The notes under the pieces: generated by a model
Told to the model about the DNA's origin: nothing
The model's database searches: none
The model's input: only the letters and a program-made list of their open reading frames with translations
In this document: in pieces, positions 5,284-6,365 of the stretch
Numbering within the stretch: the first letter of the stretch is position 1
Layout: each line of letters starts with the position of its first letter
Position numbers and translations under genes: made by a program
Assembly (NCBI GenBank): GCA_002411085.1
Contig: DHQK01000276.1
Coordinates: forward strand, 79,491-85,855
Direction: 5' to 3'
DNA: 6,365 nucleotides
From: Marinilabilia sp. UBA5340
GTDB taxonomy: Bacteria > Bacteroidota > Bacteroidia > Bacteroidales > Marinilabiliaceae

Positions 5284-6365
5284 TTAGTTTTGAAAAAGTA
5301 AGGGGAATTCAACACAAAACGATATTTCTGTTTTATTGACTTTTACCGGATTACCGGTTAGCATTACGTAGCGCTTGGAAATATTTTCCAGTCCGGTTCC
5401 TGTTGAATGTATGTTGCTTTTGGGCTGGAGGTTATTACAAACACTCAGCATATTTGACTCCTTAATCTTCAAAGAAATATTTAGGGGATGCTTTTCTGAG
5501 GCTCTGTTGTGCTTTATGGCATTTTCAATCAACAATTGCAGAGACATAGGGGGGATGTGACAGTCCATTTTCTCTTCCGGTATATCAATTTCTACATTTA
5601 ACGCATTTCCCATTCGTTGGCGATGAAGAAAAAGAAAATCCTGCAAAAAATCCAGTTCCTCTCTCACAGGTACAGTCATGTCGTTCCTTTTCTGAAGGAG
5701 GTAGCGGTATACATCGGAAAGTTTCTGGGTAAACTTAATCGCCGATTCCGGATTGTAATGAATTTCTGAGATCAGAGTGCTGAAGCTGTTAAAAAGAAAA
5801 TGGGGATTTAACTGGTTTTGTAGCACCTTGTAATCGGCAAGTAGTTTGGCTTGCTTCAATGCTTCTGCCTCCAGAACCGACTTTTTCCAATTTAGAAAAA
5901 AGCTTTTTAGGAATAAGCCACTGTTGAAGAGCAATACGAAAATGAGCCCGAAAATAAAGACCAAAAACGCCGACATAAAAAAATGAGGCTGACCATAAAT
6001 TTCGTTGGGCAGACTGATAAAACAGGTGACGCTGACCATGATGGTCCATAAGATGCTGTAGGTTAATTGTTTCTTTGTGCGCAAAGATATTTTGAAAAAC
6101 CAGGGGGATTTCTTGTCCAAGACCCTGTTTATAATAATGTTTCCCTCGCTTACCAGATTGAATCCGATGATGGAAAGCACAAACGGAAATGGGCTTTGCA
6201 ATGGATCCGGAGATTCACCGTAAAGAAAAAATACCAGTACAATGACCAGGAAACCGATGGCACTTACAATGAGAAAACGCAGAAGGGTTGGCTTTATTCC
6301 TACCCCCATCATGGACATTGACGGGTTGATAAATTCTTCCGGTATTTGGCTGGTGTCACTTTTCA
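5284..6365 (-). CDS. LytS/YehU-type sensor histidine kinase, 5' end open at window edge
   Basis: This is a membrane sensor kinase that should phosphorylate the adjacent LytTR regulator. Numbered from the first in-window ATG (6318, 344 residues), it has four likely membrane segments (about 12-33, 43-64, 86-104, 113-135) and a short helical linker. The His_kinase block follows, QNQLNPHFLFNSFSTLIS (167-184), with phospho-acceptor H173. The ATPase part has the N-box LQLLIENAIKHN (260-271), VCNN (293-296) in place of the usual D-box Asp, and STGTGLENISKRY (305-317) as the glycine loop. No extracellular ligand domain is visible. The frame stays open upstream of 6318 for 15 more codons, starting K-S-D-T-S, to an incomplete codon ?TG at the last two bases. 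The true start may therefore lie at 6366 or beyond. Confidence 0.93.
   Translation of the reverse strand, partial: KSDTSQIPEEFINPSMSMMGVGIKPTLLRFLIVSAIGFLVIVLVFFLYGESPDPLQSPFPFVLSIIGFNLVSEGNIIINRVLDKKSPWFFKISLRTKKQLTYSILWTIMVSVTCFISLPNEIYGQPHFFMSAFLVFIFGLIFVLLFNSGLFLKSFFLNWKKSVLEAEALKQAKLLADYKVLQNQLNPHFLFNSFSTLISEIHYNPESAIKFTQKLSDVYRYLLQKRNDMTVPVREELDFLQDFLFLHRQRMGNALNVEIDIPEEKMDCHIPPMSLQLLIENAIKHNRASEKHPLNISLKIKESNMLSVCNNLQPKSNIHSTGTGLENISKRYVMLTGNPVKVNKTEISFCVEFPLLFQN

Noticed and set aside
5280..5315. Longer regulator start at 5315 (12 extra residues, overlapping the kinase gene)
   Set aside because: Receiver domains normally begin right at the first beta strand, which starts after the Met at 5279.
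4509..6365. A regulatory link between the LytS/LytTR pair and the ETF operon
   Set aside because: The operons converge, and no paired LytTR direct repeats are visible upstream of etfB; proximity alone is not evidence.

Overview
The window looks like chromosomal DNA from a Bacteroidota bacterium. The signs are AT-rich spacers around coding regions of moderate GC, starts preceded by A-rich sequence instead of Shine-Dalgarno boxes, a promoter of the TTTG / TAnnTTTG type ahead of the first gene, and a LytS/LytR-type sensor-regulator pair with the wording common in that phylum. An anaerobic or fermenting member (Bacteroidales/Marinilabiliales-like) is my inference from the ETF subtype; no rRNA or other marker is present to confirm it.

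Layout. Positions 1-327 hold no gene I can support, only the leader of the first operon with a good promoter at 250-279. Then come three plus-strand genes: etfB (328-1200), etfA (1234-2253) and an extended acyl-CoA dehydrogenase (2333-4051). A strong intrinsic terminator follows at 4084-4122. The convergent spacer 4052-4508 also contains a GC-rich cluster of three related palindromes (4153-4264), two of which have T-tails, and then an AT-rich stretch. On the minus strand, a LytTR response regulator (5279-4509) lies 4 bases downstream of a LytS-type histidine kinase (5284 to the right edge, where the reading frame is still open).

How the genes work together. The acyl-CoA dehydrogenase oxidises (or, run backwards, forms) a saturated acyl-CoA, and EtfAB is its electron partner. 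EtfB carries residues typical of the electron-bifurcating/anaerobic ETF group, which has an FAD where human ETF has AMP. The complex might therefore couple NADH, an enoyl-CoA and ferredoxin instead of feeding a quinone pool; no ETF:quinone oxidoreductase gene is in the window. The two-component pair is a separate convergent operon, and nothing in the sequence ties it to the ETF operon.

Nothing here is clearly a new system. The points most worth a second look are the bifurcation-type signature, the tandem palindromes in the convergent spacer, the hairpin between etfA and the dehydrogenase gene, a G-run cluster just after the regulator stop codon, and the unresolved kinase start at the window edge.
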